Assembly (NCBI GenBank): GCA_003254925.1
Contig: QANZ01029687.1
Location: 1 to 64,000, forward strand
Source: Chamaecrista fasciculata
Taxonomy: Eukaryota > Streptophyta > Magnoliopsida > Fabales > Fabaceae
Direction of reading: 5' to 3'
DNA: 64,000 nucleotides
Shown one piece after another: positions 1-12,604 of this stretch (the stretch's first letter is position 1; every line of letters starts with the position of its first letter). A program made the translations under genes and the position numbers. The notes under the pieces are model-generated. The model worked only from the letters and a program-made list of their open reading frames with translations, was not told the origin of the DNA and ran no database searches.

Positions 1-2790
1 AGTGAAATATGATTTAAGCAGCAATAGAAACTAACGGATAAGATATAGTTGAAATCGACGGCTAAGATTGAGTCATGTCAGCACTTTTTGTTAAATCTTG
101 ACGAAAAATAACCACAGGGTACTAAAGTGCTAACGGCGCAAACCTCAAGGTACCAAAGTGTCAAATTTGGTCTCTCAAGGTACCAAAGTACATTTTACCC
201 ATTAATAAATGATATCATACTACACTTCATAATTTTCAAAATCAACCATACAGCGTATCCAAACTCGTATTGGTGCAAGTGCAACATAAGCTTTCAGCCT
301 AAAATTAAACTAATAGTTCTCTAGCCAAAAAGGGTTTATTTCTAAATATTTGTTGAACTTCAAAATTTTATTTAGAATCCCCCTCTTCGTATCTTGACAA
401 ACCTTTTATGAGACCAATTTATTTAGAATATCCCTCTTAGAAATGTTATCGTAGTCGTAGTTTATGATTTTCAAAAAGTAAAAAATCATATCAAATTCAG
501 TGACCAAATCATCATTAAGGACTGATTTTTTAAAAAATCAATTTTTTTATATTTTAGCTATAAATATTTTTAATATTGAATCATCAAATATGGTTTATTT
601 TTGAATAAGAAGTTCTGTAGATTTAGTTATAAAACACGGGTACTTAAAAAATGATGTCGTACCCGTTCACATATTCTATGGACACTCATNTATAATAAAA
701 ATCATATAAATTTATATTTTATAGTTTTGCATTTTATTGTAATTCAATGCATTTATTGCATTAAAAAGTATTCAAACTACCATAATTAATTTTAGTTGGT
801 CAATTTGTGAGAATATGAGTATACTTTTTAAATAAAGTTATAGAATAATATATATATATATATATTCTCATTATACATTTTTTTAAAATGTATACGTATA
901 CTATGACAATATCTTTTATATTTAACATATATGCAAAAAAAAAAATTTTTAGTATTTTTTTCAACACTCGAGTAACATTTGTATATATTATTTAGAGTGA
1001 ATAATTTCTTAAAAGGTACGTAGTTGCACTAAATGAAAAATTTTTATACACACACGAATGGTTATGCTCATTCAAGCCAAAATCTAGGAAATATGATCAT
1101 GATGATGCTTTTCTAACAAAACCGCTCTAAAGACTTTGGTAAATCAACCTCCTCACTAATTTTCTGTTGTTTTCTGAATATTTCTTCCTCCTTAAAGACT
1201 TTGGTAAATCAACCTCTTCACTTTGTCTAGAAAATGTTCATACTGAACCTCAATCGTTGAAACTTGAATCCCAACTGTATAATCATCACAAAATAAAAAA
1301 GAAGAAGAAAATACAAAAAGATAAAATCAAAACCATAATCATAATCAAAATCAGAGAAAGAAAAAGAAACAGAGTATGTATGTACCAACATCAATTAATT
1401 CATTAACAATATCTCTTTTCATTAGAAATTATTTTTATGTGTTTCTGCATATGCGGTAAAAGAAAAAAAACAGTGAAGAAAATAATAACCTCTCTAGGGG
1501 TTTTAGAATTATTCTGCAAAAAATTTGAAGAAGAACCAAAGATGATTAGATGATCGAAGAAGAAAAGCATGATAAGAAAAAAAAACAAAGAGCGAGAGAG
1601 TGATTACCATGAAGTTTGGAGATATAATTGTAGAAATTTAAGTTATATGTTATTGTAGATGGAAAATAATAACCTCTCGCATGACGGGTTTTAGAATTAT
1701 TCTGCAAAAAACTTTGAAGAAGAATCAAAAGATGATTAGATAATCGAAGAAAAAAATTTGACGGGAGTGAATAACAATCTCTGCCATTATTTATAAAGTT
1801 TTTTGAAATGCCAATCATCAATAATTTGTTAACAGATAACGTAATTTATGACATGAACTACTCAATCTGTTTCAAGAAAAGTAAATATTCATGAAACAAA
1901 CATATAAATTTTGTTAATGACAATGCCAATCATGATCGTGATTCTAGCAATCTGTCTATAGAGATTACCTTTTGTGTAATTTTTTGTTCACAAGTTTGAA
2001 TAATATACTATATATAAACCAAAATCACATAATTGACATTGATCACCAGTCATTAATTCGTCCATTGTAATTAATGTGATTATGCAAAGTTAATATGTTG
2101 CCATATTAAAAACGATAACAGGACTCGTGGGAAGCTGATGTGTGATCAATTAAGGATTCAAAATTCAATCAGTTATTCACGTTCACGAAAAACATACTAC
2201 GAAACGGGTAATTAATAGATGGCAAAGTTTTGTGTGCGATGTTGGCATAAGAACAATATATGATTGGTTGTTGAAACAATATGATTGACATGTGAATATA
2301 AATTGGTGATAAAAAATGTTAAATAAAATGATATATGAGATGGTGCACCGGGATTGGTCAAAGAGTCATAAAAAGTTTTAATGACAATTTAAGGCACAGT
2401 GACACGTGGCAGGTAAAGACCAGATGTGCTCTGCTTTTAGGCTTTTATATATGATTTGACCTCGTTTGTTGACGGCTCCAACTGAATAGAGAAAGTACTC
2501 TTCGAGATCAATATAAAGCTCTAAACTCATCACGTTTGAACTTGAAACAAACCATATTCAATTGTTGGGACCAAAATGAAACATTTTGCAAACATTTAGG
2601 ACTAATTTGAACATTTTAAAATATAATGGACCAAAATGAACATTAAGGCATACATTTAGGACCAAAATGACCCGTTAACCAAAAAAAAATACAAAGAATG
2701 AGAATGAGATTTACTTCCTTCTATATCCTGCCTTAAATCTGGTTCATTAATGTATTTCAAAAAAAACAAAATCTGGATCATTAATGGTGA
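1..2790. other. AT-rich spacer with transposon scraps
   Basis: I see no credible gene here; the open frames are short and low in complexity. Positions about 100-200 are the right half of a MITE whose repeated core reads GGTACCAAAGT and whose end is TTTTACCC, the same family as the full copy at 14491-14919. Positions about 600-690 resemble the hAT-like element at 22866-23199 (shared GTCGTACCC). Two local direct repeats are visible: about 1129-1160 against 1193-1223, and about 1479-1560 against 1661-1750. Positions about 2456-2680 are a partial copy of the foldback family found whole at 60922-61394. Position 690 is an N. Confidence 0.6.
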
Positions 2791-2859
2791 TGAGTTTAAC
2801 AGCGCAGACTCCGCGGGCCCAAACAATGTTTAAGTGTTAACCACATCACTCTCCATATC

Positions 2860-3056
2860 CCAACAATATTGACAACATACATCACTCTCCTTTCTCCTTT
2901 CCTTTTCATTATTTTATCATCAATCGCCTCTAAATTTCCGTCACCATTTAACCCTATTCGCTTCTCAATCTCAAATCTCAATCAATATATGTATGCACCT
3001 ATGCATTTTCTCATTTCGTTCAATCATTCCTTATTTCTTGCTTCTTCATTTGAAAG
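2860..3056 (+). other. probable 5' UTR exon of the GT17 gene
   Basis: A pyrimidine-rich stretch typical of plant leaders ends at a good donor (GAAAG then GTATAT, donor at 3057). A matching acceptor, TTTGTAG at 5157-5163, lies 18 bases before the glycosyltransferase start codon. The two would remove an intron of about 2.1 kb from the leader. A GGGCCCA block near 2815-2821 resembles a plant site II promoter element. The 5' edge is a guess and the whole exon is inferred, because no coding sequence supports it. Confidence 0.35.
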
Positions 3057-5181
3057 GTATATTTTTACTTCTCTTCTTATTTATCGTCTTTCCTTTTCTT
3101 TCGTTCTATTATTGCTGCATTTGTTCATATGCGGGAACCTCCCTTGAGAAGTATGAGGCAATTATTATTATTATTTTTTTCTATTAAGACCTCCAGCCTC
3201 CAGGTTTAGCTAGGATTCAAATGGTTTAGTTAATAGAGATTCGGTTTTGTTGGCATTCTGTGTTTGGTGCGGAAGAATTTTTCTTTAGTTGGATCTTGGT
3301 TTATTATATTGTCATAGGAGTATGGGATTTGTTCCTTTTTTTATCTGACAGGCAAAGGGGAAAGTGCAAATAAAATAAAGATGAAGTGAGAAGCTGTCTT
3401 ATCATCTTTTTCTTTATGTTTTTGGTCAATTAAGATATTCTGTGGATCTATACAACGATTGAATTTTGCAGCGGATAGCATATCCAAAGTTTTTCTGTCC
3501 TGCTGATTTTCTCCTTTCTCTGTTTCGGTATTTTTGAGTTCTTATAATTTTGAAAACTAAATGGTGGTTGCTTGAAAGTTGAAACATCCCAAGATCAAAG
3601 GTGTAAACTCAAAATAGAGAAACCTGTAGTGGCGAGTGAAAGGGGAGAGCCAAGTGAAGATAATGATGGCAATATAGATTTATTTATTTATTTGGAATCT
3701 AACATGCCATTGTCAAAATTAAAATTTCTGCAAATTAGCAACTTGTGCCGTTGGAAGTTCTTCCTCGTTGTGAATACTCAATTTCAATGGTGACAGAAAG
3801 GATAGACAATCTCTATTATTGTTTCTTTAATGTTTAACCTTTGAATGATTTAGAACCCCTTGCAAAAGAATGTATACTGGACTTGACACAAACAAAAACA
3901 GACTGACACTGCAAAAATCAATATAAGGACACTAGAGGTGGCAATTGAAACAAGCTGTTTGACTGGCTCAATAGCATCAACTTGATTATATTGAGTTGTA
4001 ATCTTTTATAAGCTTGATTATACAATTGAGTCAGGCTCATATACCCTGGCATTTGGCTTGATCCTGCTTATACATGACATGGTATAGAGGATATCTATAA
4101 AATGTATACATATTCTAAATTTGATCTGCTTAAGATTGAAGATAAAAACTATATGTTGAGATAGACCTAAAATATGTCAAATATGATCAAACATATTAGA
4201 AAGTAACATGTCCAATCAATTAAATTGATCATTGTTATCAAGAATACTAGAGGTGTAAAAATGGGGATACCAATGTCAAGCTTCCAATACATGTTGGACT
4301 CAGGCAAGGCTACTTCCTTGAGGAATCAATATAGACTCTTATGGTATAAGGTAGACTCTTATAAGCATAATTAAGATGATTTCTTGATAAATTATTGTTC
4401 TTCCAGCGTACTAATTTGTCTCTGATATGATTTGTTATTTGAATAATGGTCAGTTACTTAGGATAAGAGTGTGTTTTAGTCAATTGGACTCCATGTTGGA
4501 TTTGAACATGGATTTTTTGGCCTAGGAAACAACTCAAGGACTATTAAGCAATCATTGGTAATCGGGATAAGAGATTAAATTCATTTTTTTCAGAAAACAA
4601 AGTTCGCTGTTATTGTTCTTGAAAAGGCTTGCACCACTTCTATTTTTACCAAAGGGTTTGAAACCTGAGTGTTGATCACCATTTGTGTCTTGTGTTGGGT
4701 CTTAGTTATAGGAAATTTAACACAGACCCAATCATGTCCTTCCAAATGTTTAATTAGAGGTAATATGCTGAGATACCTTTTGATTATTTTTTCTTAATGC
4801 ATTCAGGAATTGCTTCAGTATCATTTTAGTTTACAGCAGAGAACTATACTTGACTGTCTAGGACTTTTGGTATCTCCATAAAATTATACTGTATCTGAAG
4901 GACAGAAACGCCATGCTCTGAATTTGTTTATGACATGTAATGGCAAAAACAATGTCTGTCTTCATCTCTTTCCTTGGGCGAGTATTAGGATCCTCTCTGG
5001 CTCCAAGTTTAATATTTGTTTGCCCCTTGGAATTTATTCTATACTATCTGCAATTTGTAGTCTAGTTCTAATTCATTTTATTGAATTATTGCAGCTTTCT
5101 TGTGAACATGATATATCTGATTTCTTGAATTGGAGCAAACATGTTAATCACTTCTATTTGTAGACATTTTCTCTCCAAGGC

Positions 5182-6270
5182 ATGGCTATCCTAACTTTCA
5201 TCCCCTCAAAACGAAAGCCTCCCATTTTCCTGTGTGTCTTACTTATATCACTGCTGCCAATTTTTGTGATTGGAATATTAATCCATCGCGAAACGGTTTC
5301 TTATTTCTTCCGACCCCTTTGGGATATTCCCCCTACCCCCTTCACTCGTATACCTCACTATTATGCAGAGAATGTCTCAATGGACCACCTCTGCCACCTC
5401 CACGGCTGGTCACTTCGCCCTGAACCCCGTCGCATCTTTGATGCAATCATTTTCAGCAATGAGTTAGACATACTAGAGATTAGATGGCAAGAACTCTATC
5501 CTTATGTTACAAAATTTGTTATCCTTGAATCCAATACTACATTTACTGGCATCCCAAAACCTCTTTTCTTTGCCTCAAACCGGGCCAGGTATGCCTTTGC
5601 CGAAGATAAGATTGTCCACAACGTGTTTGCTGGCCGAGTTGCCACCCCTGGATCACACGAGGACCCATTTGCACTTGAATCAGCTCAGCGTATGGCTATG
5701 AATTATTTGTTGCACCAAGCAGGAATTTCGAATGGTGACATTCTTCTTGTGGCTGATACAGACGAGATTCCAAGCCCTCATACTTTGAAACTGCTTCAGT
5801 GGTGTGATGGGATTCCTCCCTTAATGCATCTTGAACTGAGGCATTACATGTACTCATTTGAATTCCCCGTGGACTACAGCAGCTGGCGAGCCACAGCCCA
5901 TGTCACTGGTCCTCAGACTCGTTACCAACATTCACGCCAAACTGATCTTATTTTCTCAGATGCTGGATGGCACTGCAGCTTCTGCTTTCGGAATATTGCT
6001 GACTTTGTGTTCAAAATGACAGCTTATAGTCACGCAGATCGTGTAAGGAGAAAAGATTTTCTAAGGCATTCAAGAATTCAGGAGATTATCTGCAAAGGGA
6101 ATGATCTTTTTGATATGCTTCCTGAAGAATACTCCTTTAAGGAATTGTTTAAAAAGATGGGTTCGATTCCTCGCTCAGCTTCTGCAGTCCATCTTCCTGC
6201 ATATTTGATACAGAATGCAGATAAGTTCAAGTTCCTTCTTCCTGGGGCCTGCTTGAGGAAACCAGAATGA
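5182..6270 (+). CDS. glycosyltransferase family 17 protein (beta-1,4-N-acetylglucosaminyltransferase-like)
   Basis: This 362-residue type II membrane protein is encoded by one uninterrupted exon. Residues about 14-34 form one hydrophobic anchor after a short basic start (PSKRKPP), as expected for a Golgi glycosyltransferase. The lumenal part matches the plant GT17 family: [17 protein letters not shown] near 86-102, [15 protein letters not shown] near 109-123, and a DXD-type metal/nucleotide-sugar site LLVADTDE at 188-195. These are followed by the conserved GWHCSFCFR block. Animal GT17 enzymes add a bisecting GlcNAc to N-glycans; the plant substrate is not settled, so the activity is inferred from family. 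Length is normal and I see no damage. The first ATG after an acceptor (AG at 5162-5163) opens the frame, and the start gives the family's usual N-terminus. Confidence 0.93.
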   Translation: MAILTFIPSKRKPPIFLCVLLISLLPIFVIGILIHRETVSYFFRPLWDIPPTPFTRIPHYYAENVSMDHLCHLHGWSLRPEPRRIFDAIIFSNELDILEIRWQELYPYVTKFVILESNTTFTGIPKPLFFASNRARYAFAEDKIVHNVFAGRVATPGSHEDPFALESAQRMAMNYLLHQAGISNGDILLVADTDEIPSPHTLKLLQWCDGIPPLMHLELRHYMYSFEFPVDYSSWRATAHVTGPQTRYQHSRQTDLIFSDAGWHCSFCFRNIADFVFKMTAYSHADRVRRKDFLRHSRIQEIICKGNDLFDMLPEEYSFKELFKKMGSIPRSASAVHLPAYLIQNADKFKFLLPGACLRKPE

Positions 6271-6689
6271 ATTTGCTTTCTTTTCTGGCATCTCATATGT
6301 ATAAGTGTATAACCATATCAGGAAGCTTCAGAAGGGCTTTTAGCTTTTAGTGAAGTAGCCCAACTTAGATTTTCCCCTTTAGGTTAATAGCTTCAGATTT
6401 TCCCCAACTTAGATTTTGTCAAATTTTTCTTCATTAATTATAATCTAGATAGTTGAAATAGACTATTTATCTCTTAAATGTGTCTTTTATTGAGTTAGCT
6501 AAAAGAAAAATTTTTATTCTTAGTCACAAATTAGAGATAAAAATCAATTACAAATTTATCTTCAATTTATGACTAAGAATGAAATTTTTTAGGACTAAAA
6601 TGAACAGTTGTAAAAAGTTTGAGAAGCAAAATAGGAAAAAAACTAATTTGAAGACCAAAATAAAATTTAGCCATAGTTTAAGGATCAAA

Positions 6690-7470
6690 ATGAGTATTTA
6701 AACTTGTTAATAGATAAAAGTTTAAACAAGTTGTCTACGTGATATTGCGTCGAATAGGGAAAAGTTTAAACAAGTTGTCTGGGTGATATTGACAGAGAAA
6801 ACTTGTTTAAACACATATTGGTAGTTTTTTAAACACAACCTGTTTAAAGATAAAAGTTTCACCATTTTTTTAAACTTTATTTAATGAAGAGTTTAATAAA
6901 AAGAATATTGGTGATAATAGAAATTTAGATGAACACTCAATCAACTGATCATGAAACAGTATTTATGTGTTTAAACAAGTTTGTGTTTAAACATGTTTAT
7001 GTGTGTAAACACGTTTATTTGTGTAAACAAGTTTGTGTTTAAACACGTAAACGGGGGTAAACAAGTTTATGTGTTTAAACAATTTTGTGCTTAAACACGT
7101 TTACATGCTTATACAGGTTTATGTGTTTAAACAAATTGATCTGTTTATGTGTTTAAACAAGTTTATCTGTTTTCACTCAATTTTTTTCTCCAAAGCAATT
7201 TCTTGTCCAAAATAATTTGAGGCATAATTCACGTGAACGCCATATCTAATTATGAGATCAATTCACACTCTTTCTTTACCCATATACATGTTTGTGTTTA
7301 AACACGTAAACATGTTTAAACACATAAACAATGTATCATGTCGGTTGATTGAGTCTTCATCTGAATTCATATTATCGCCAATATTCTTTTTATTAAACAC
7401 TTCGTTAAATAAAGTTAAAAAAAATGGTGAAACTTTTCTCTATAACTTTGTTGGGAACAAATATATAAAT
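6690..7470. repeat. foldback element with internal GTTTAAAC minisatellite
   Basis: The arms at about 6840-6960 and 7325-7445 are inverted copies of each other. One reads AAAGTTTCACCATTTTTTTA and the other carries its complement around TGGTGAAACTTTT; both carry the ATATTCTTTTTATTAAAC/GTTTAATAAAAAGAATAT block. The loop between them, about 6960-7170, is a run of degenerate units of roughly 15-25 bases built on GTTTAAACAAGTTT and TGTGTTTAAACACG. Outer ends are not clear, so the limits are approximate and the superfamily is not assigned. Confidence 0.6.
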
Positions 7471-7567
7471 TGAGTTAAAAAAATTTTTCCAAGGTCAACC
7501 CAATCTTACCCTTGCTAACTCCTACTTCATGGTAGTCCTTCTTGGATGGACATCACCAATATTCCGC

Positions 7568-7651
7568 TTGTACCTGATCCGCCAAGAATTTAGATCTTCC
7601 ATAGTACACTTGTACCTGATCCGCCAAGAATTTAGATCTTCCATAGTACAC
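7568..7651. repeat. two perfect 42-base tandem copies
   Basis: Positions 7568-7609 and 7610-7651 are identical 42-base units that start TTGTACCTGATCC and end AGTACAC. Zero differences suggest a recent duplication. The unit lies outside any gene. Confidence 0.9.
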
Positions 7652-8099
7652 TACAGAGGATCCATGTCGGATCCGCCCGGCATAGTCTACCCAAAATTTA
7701 AAAAGCTCAAGAAGCTGATCTCGTTGACTAATAAAATAAACACGATTCAAATATCCCCAATATGACCAAATATTAATGAGATTCAAGAAACATCCTCTCT
7801 ATGACCAGAAATCAGTATACGAGCCTTGTCTATCTTTTTTAATTTTATTTTTTTAAAAAAAGTCTGACATTGTATAGGTCCAACTGGACATGACTAAGTA
7901 AAATGTATGTTTCTTTACAGTGTCATTATAAACACAATGGTACTAGAAGTTATATCTGATTGCTATTTAAACTTTGCAAAAGTAATACTCACCAATATAT
8001 ATTTTACAAAGAAGAGTCAGACAGAAAGAGACGAGGGAGTGACAGACAGAACATGAGAGATGGGAAAGACACTAGCAGGATTGTTAGAATGAGATATCG

Positions 8100-11000
8100 C
8101 TAATTCCGTCTGCGACCAGACTTTTTATTCTTCTTAGTATTGCCAGGAGAAGACTGCTGATATGCCACTGGTAAGAGTGTTCCCTCCTTGATCCCATTTG
8201 AATCTTCCATCTTACCAATTGCTTTTTGAGCTTCTATGTATATGTTAAGATCCCTTATCTGTATGCATCATTTTCATTACATTACATTACAGAACAATAT
8301 TGAAAACTTCTCAACGAAAAATATTTAAGGAGATTAGTTGCAGTACCTGCTCCACGAGATCAAGGATTTTCTCATCCTTCAACTTCATTGATGTGGCTTC
8401 CCTAACAGATAGCAGGTTCAAACATTTAACAATCCATTAAAATGCATAAGGTAAGTACTTGTCACGGTACCAAGACGAAAAAACTACTTTCAAGCATCCA
8501 TATTCCATAAGACAAGTCGCATCTGTTGCAAACTTTAACTAGACATCCGATCCCCTCCTACAGATCTTATAAAAACAGAAAAGAATAGATACCTCTCTTC
8601 AGCTTCTTTAACTTTAACTTTCCAACTCTCTTGACCTTTTATGAGATTTTTATTGACCTAAAAACAGAACAAGATGAACCTGTTATGGAGAAATGATGCA
8701 GAGGTTAATTGAGAAATTATACCAAACGCAAGAGAAAACTGAAATATTTACATTAGCAATGGCATTTTTTTCAGCCGTACACTTTTCCAGTTTATTTTGA
8801 ATGTCCTGCATTGAGGAAGCCACAGCTTTCTCCACTGCTTCAGATATTGAACTTTCCACTTTACTTTTGGCCTCAACTAGCAAAGTTTCATAATACTAAA
8901 ACACAAGAAACATCAAGAAAATAAGATTTTACAAATATAAGAATAGAGTATATTTCTGAAGCAAGCATTCCTATGTGTAGAATTATTCCAATCTCAAAGA
9001 GACAGAATGCCATCAGCAGAGAACTCACCTGTCTTTGAGTCTCCAACTGAGTTGCTAGAAGACGGTTGTATTCATCAACAATCTGCTCTCAAGATTTTCA
9101 ACTAATCAGTGACCGTTTATAGGAAAGAAAAAAGATTAAGTTTAATGAAAAAAATAAAGATGCTAACTGCAATAGCAAAGCAAAGTACCAAAGCCGAGTA
9201 ACAAATTAAAAGCAGATGAATTGGCCACAAGATATGATGTTGAACAAAAGTTGCTAATACTTTATTCATTTCATAGGCATTCTCTTAACTAATTCTAAGC
9301 ACCCATTTTGTATGAGAAAGTATGTGCAAGACAGTGTTAGATGAAAAGCATCCAATAACAGCCAGTGTTTAACACAAGGCACGTCCAAGTGGCAAGTATC
9401 ACTATATATCAGAGAACTGGTCTATGCCTGTCAGTGCTTCTTACGCTACAGGCTGACAGTAAACAAAATCATATCAGATGCGCACAGGTTTTGGGTGCAG
9501 GATAATCTGTCCAAGCAAGATTAAGCCTAAATCTATCAACAGAGGAGAATCATGCTGCTTAGATAAACAAACAACAGAGGAGGAGAAACATACAGCTTCA
9601 ACTTTGCTGCTAATGAGGGCTCCATTAATTCCTAAATCTTCACTGCATTCACAAATACCACAATCTCCTTGAAGTGACATACAAGGAGAATTCATCTCCC
9701 CCAACTTGCCATCAAATTTAGACTGGTTCTGGTTCAGCCTATGAACATAATTGTCACCTACGTAATCCCAAATTTGTTGCGTTGTCAAATCAAGAGAATA
9801 CCAATGCTGTGTATCTTTCCAATGCCGAATGGCATGTCCTTCTTTATATCTAAACGGAAAAAGAATAATGATGGTCAAATATTTAAAGAGAAAGTATAAA
9901 AAGCATAACACTTCATCAAAGGGTAATAGATTGTGTTCTCTTCATTTACAAAAGTTGGGAGCTTTATACAAACTGAAAATATATCGATATATTACCTTCC
10001 ACATCCAACAAACCCACATATGATACAAACCCAGAGATTCTCCAATGTTCCACAAACAAAACAGTTTGGCTTCTCATCCTGCTGCTGACAGAGTCGACAG
10101 ACCTAAGATATAAACATTATAAGCTCTTTAAAACAAAATTCTCCTTCAATAAAATCATCCTGACATGTGCCAACCCCATCCAGATCACTAATTTGAAAGT
10201 GCTTAGGGTACAGAAAATTTCATCGTAATAAACACAGTACAAAAGCTGGTCAATGACAAGATAGTATTACAATCTTCAAGTGTTCACACAAGAATTGAAA
10301 CAAAAGGATTCATTTATTCCAGCTCCCTCAAGTTGTAAGTCAAGTTCTACAAGGATCGATTTTTGTATAACAAGGGAAGCGCATAATTACTTTCTAGAAC
10401 ATTAAGACTGCTGTAAACATGGATTTCTGCTGAAGCAGCACAAAATTTTTCTACTCAATGGCTTTGGTAAACTTTTTTCTTTATTCATCATGGGATTGAA
10501 GAGTATTATCTATAAGATCCTGTATCAATATGATGGATAAAAAATACAAGCAAAGTCACAAGATATTTTTATCTTCTAAGAAAATACATGAGAAAGACAA
10601 AATCAAAAGGACTATGCAAATTTATTCTTCATGATAAATAACAGACCTCATTCACCTGAGCATTAGTACAATGTATTTCTTGTTTGCAGAGCATATGTCT
10701 AGTACATATTCTATGCTGGACACTCAAGAACTTGCGTAGTGCATCCAAAAGGAGTAAATTCTCCTCGTTTACATGAAAATTTAATTCACCAATGACTATT
10801 ATAAGAACAATAGTCAAGCAAAGTAATCTTTTACTTGCCATTAAATTGTTGGTTTCACCACTTCAGATTCAGTGAGATGAATATAAATTATTATTTTTTC
10901 TTATCAACCACCAAAATCAGCTCTCCAGTATCTATGACATGGTAAGCAATAAGTTTTGTATATACTAAATTGCTTGGACAACAAAATTTCCCCAACCAAA

Positions 11001-12097
11001 AAAACAATACTGGAACGAATTGTCAGAACAAAATTTAAAGGAATGAAGAACCTGCTCACCTGGCAAGACAAATAAGTCCATTTCGAGACACAAGGACATT
11101 GAAATGAGTGGTCACATAGTGTACTGAGTATTCCACTTGTATCAGGGTCCAATCTCTCTATTGTCAAAATAATGAAATAGGAAACATATCATAAATACCT
11201 TCTCACAAGGTTATCATTATTCAGGACAAACAGTCACACTTCAGTAAAATGGAACTCACCAAGGCAGACTGGGCAAGTTGGTATTTCGGTGTAATCTGCA
11301 GGAGGAGTTCTAGCAACTTCTGCATATTCCGTATACTCCACGGAAAGCAAAAATAAAATGTGGCATACCTCAGCCTGAACATTGGCGATGAATTAGAGTA
11401 AAGAAAAAAATAAATAAAATAGCAAAAGGAGGCAATATGAATAGGTGTTAAGGAGATCAGTATAAGAAAATAAATTGATCCCAACTCATTACCTCGCCAG
11501 GAGAAAACCTCTTCCCATTTAAATTGGAATAAAATGCATCAGCTGTAAACTGATCAACAAACCTAATCAACACGCTGTACCGATCTTCCATCCCATCATT
11601 CCTGTTTAACTAAATGGTAAAGAAATCAAATGACTTTTGTAGGCAACAAGATTAAATAAAAAAAAAAAGGTAGCTAGAAAAGAAAAGATAGCGTTTATAT
11701 ATATATGCTTCATTTCCTATTTATTTATATTGAAAGGTAGATAAATAAAAAAAAATGAAGGATGATATACGTTTCAAGTTCCATTAACGAGGTATCATCA
11801 AAGACGGTACCTGATGAAGAGGAGTTCAGAGACATGGTCGATGTGAGATTCAGTGAACCGAATAAAGTCTTCGTAGGAGAGGTAATTAGGTACGGCGACG
11901 ATGAAAACGAGAGAAGAATGAGAAGTAGGGTTTGGGAGCGAGGAGTGAGATATGCTTCGGAACAAATGAAGCACGCCACGGCGTTCGCTGAATTTAGGGC
12001 TAGGGTTCGAGTCTCTGTTAGATTGGGCGGCTGAAAAGATTGATTGAGGAGTGAGAGGATGATCGGAATCCACTGAGTGGACTTGGAGGAAGAACAT
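8100..12097 (-). CDS. BRIZ: BRAP2-type RING and ZnF-UBP ubiquitin ligase (BRIZ)
   Basis: Eleven exons (8100-8258, 8347-8401, 8593-8657, 8752-8895, 9029-9082, 9594-9849, 9996-10102, 11060-11157, 11260-11374, 11493-11601, 11811-12097; the last listed is first in the transcript) sum to 1449 bases, 482 residues. Domain order is that of BRCA1-associated protein 2: a BRAP2 fold ([29 protein letters not shown]) to about residue 150; a RING finger from CPVCL near 166 through CDHSFQCPC; a UBP zinc finger from CRLC near 205 ([22 protein letters not shown]); then a coiled coil from about 325 to 430; and a basic tail ending [11 protein letters not shown]. In Arabidopsis, BRIZ1 and BRIZ2 form a heteromeric E3 ligase needed for germination; I cannot tell which paralogue this is. 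The start at 12097 is chosen because [12 protein letters not shown] fits the family. All borders are GT..AG. Confidence 0.92.
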
Positions 12098-12194
12098 GGT
12101 GGCAGAGTCGTATCGTCGTTCGCAGAGCAAAAGGAGCAGCGATGAATTGAAGAGAAACAAACAACACTTCACGAATTTTTCTACCCACAAAAAA

Positions 12195-12544
12195 GGCAAA
12201 AACACTAACTTCATCCCAAACTTCTCTTTTAAAGTCAATTTTGTTACCAATGTTTTATTTTGGTCAATTTTAACCTTTCATCTTACTTTAGTCAAATATT
12301 AACGAGTAACGACATAATCTATGTGACTAATGATATTTAATGTAAAATTGATAGAAAAAGAAATTTAAATTCTAACTCAAATTGAAAAATAAGATGCAGT
12401 CATCATTTATTGAAAGAAGTTAGTTAAAGGATAAAATTGATCAAAATATAAAACATTGGGAACAAAATTGATCCTAAAAAAAATTAGGGACGAAATTGAC
12501 AGTTAGTGTAAATTTTTTTTTGGGACGAAATGAGTATTTTTGCC
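12195..12544. mobile_element. foldback MITE just upstream of BRIZ
   Basis: The ends are inverted: GGCAAAAACACTAACTTCAT on the left, and the complement of GACGAAATGAGTATTTTTGCC on the right. The arms extend inward (TTGTTACCAATGTTTTATTT against AAAACATTGGGAACAAAA). The flanks are A-rich (ACAAAAAA / AAAAAAATA), so the target duplication cannot be read cleanly, but the form is that of the Mutator-like foldbacks elsewhere in the window. It begins 98 bases before the BRIZ start codon, so it lies in that gene's leader or core promoter. Confidence 0.7.
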
Positions 12545-12604
12545 AAAAAAATAAAACACTTCATGAATTTTCTAAAAATGAAATAAAACAAATCAAAAAT
12601 ATAT

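Larger units (their letters stand above)
6271..8099. other. spacer between GT17 and BRIZ genes
   Basis: This stretch holds the two 3' flanks, which converge. It contains a foldback element with a GTTTAAAC-rich minisatellite (about 6690-7470) and a perfect 42-base tandem duplication (7568-7651). Nothing else looks functional, and no gene is supported. Confidence 0.6.

Noticed and set aside
2796-2981. Minus-strand frame over the GT17 leader
   Set aside because: It is a low-information frame opposite a pyrimidine-rich leader, and no family resemblance was seen.
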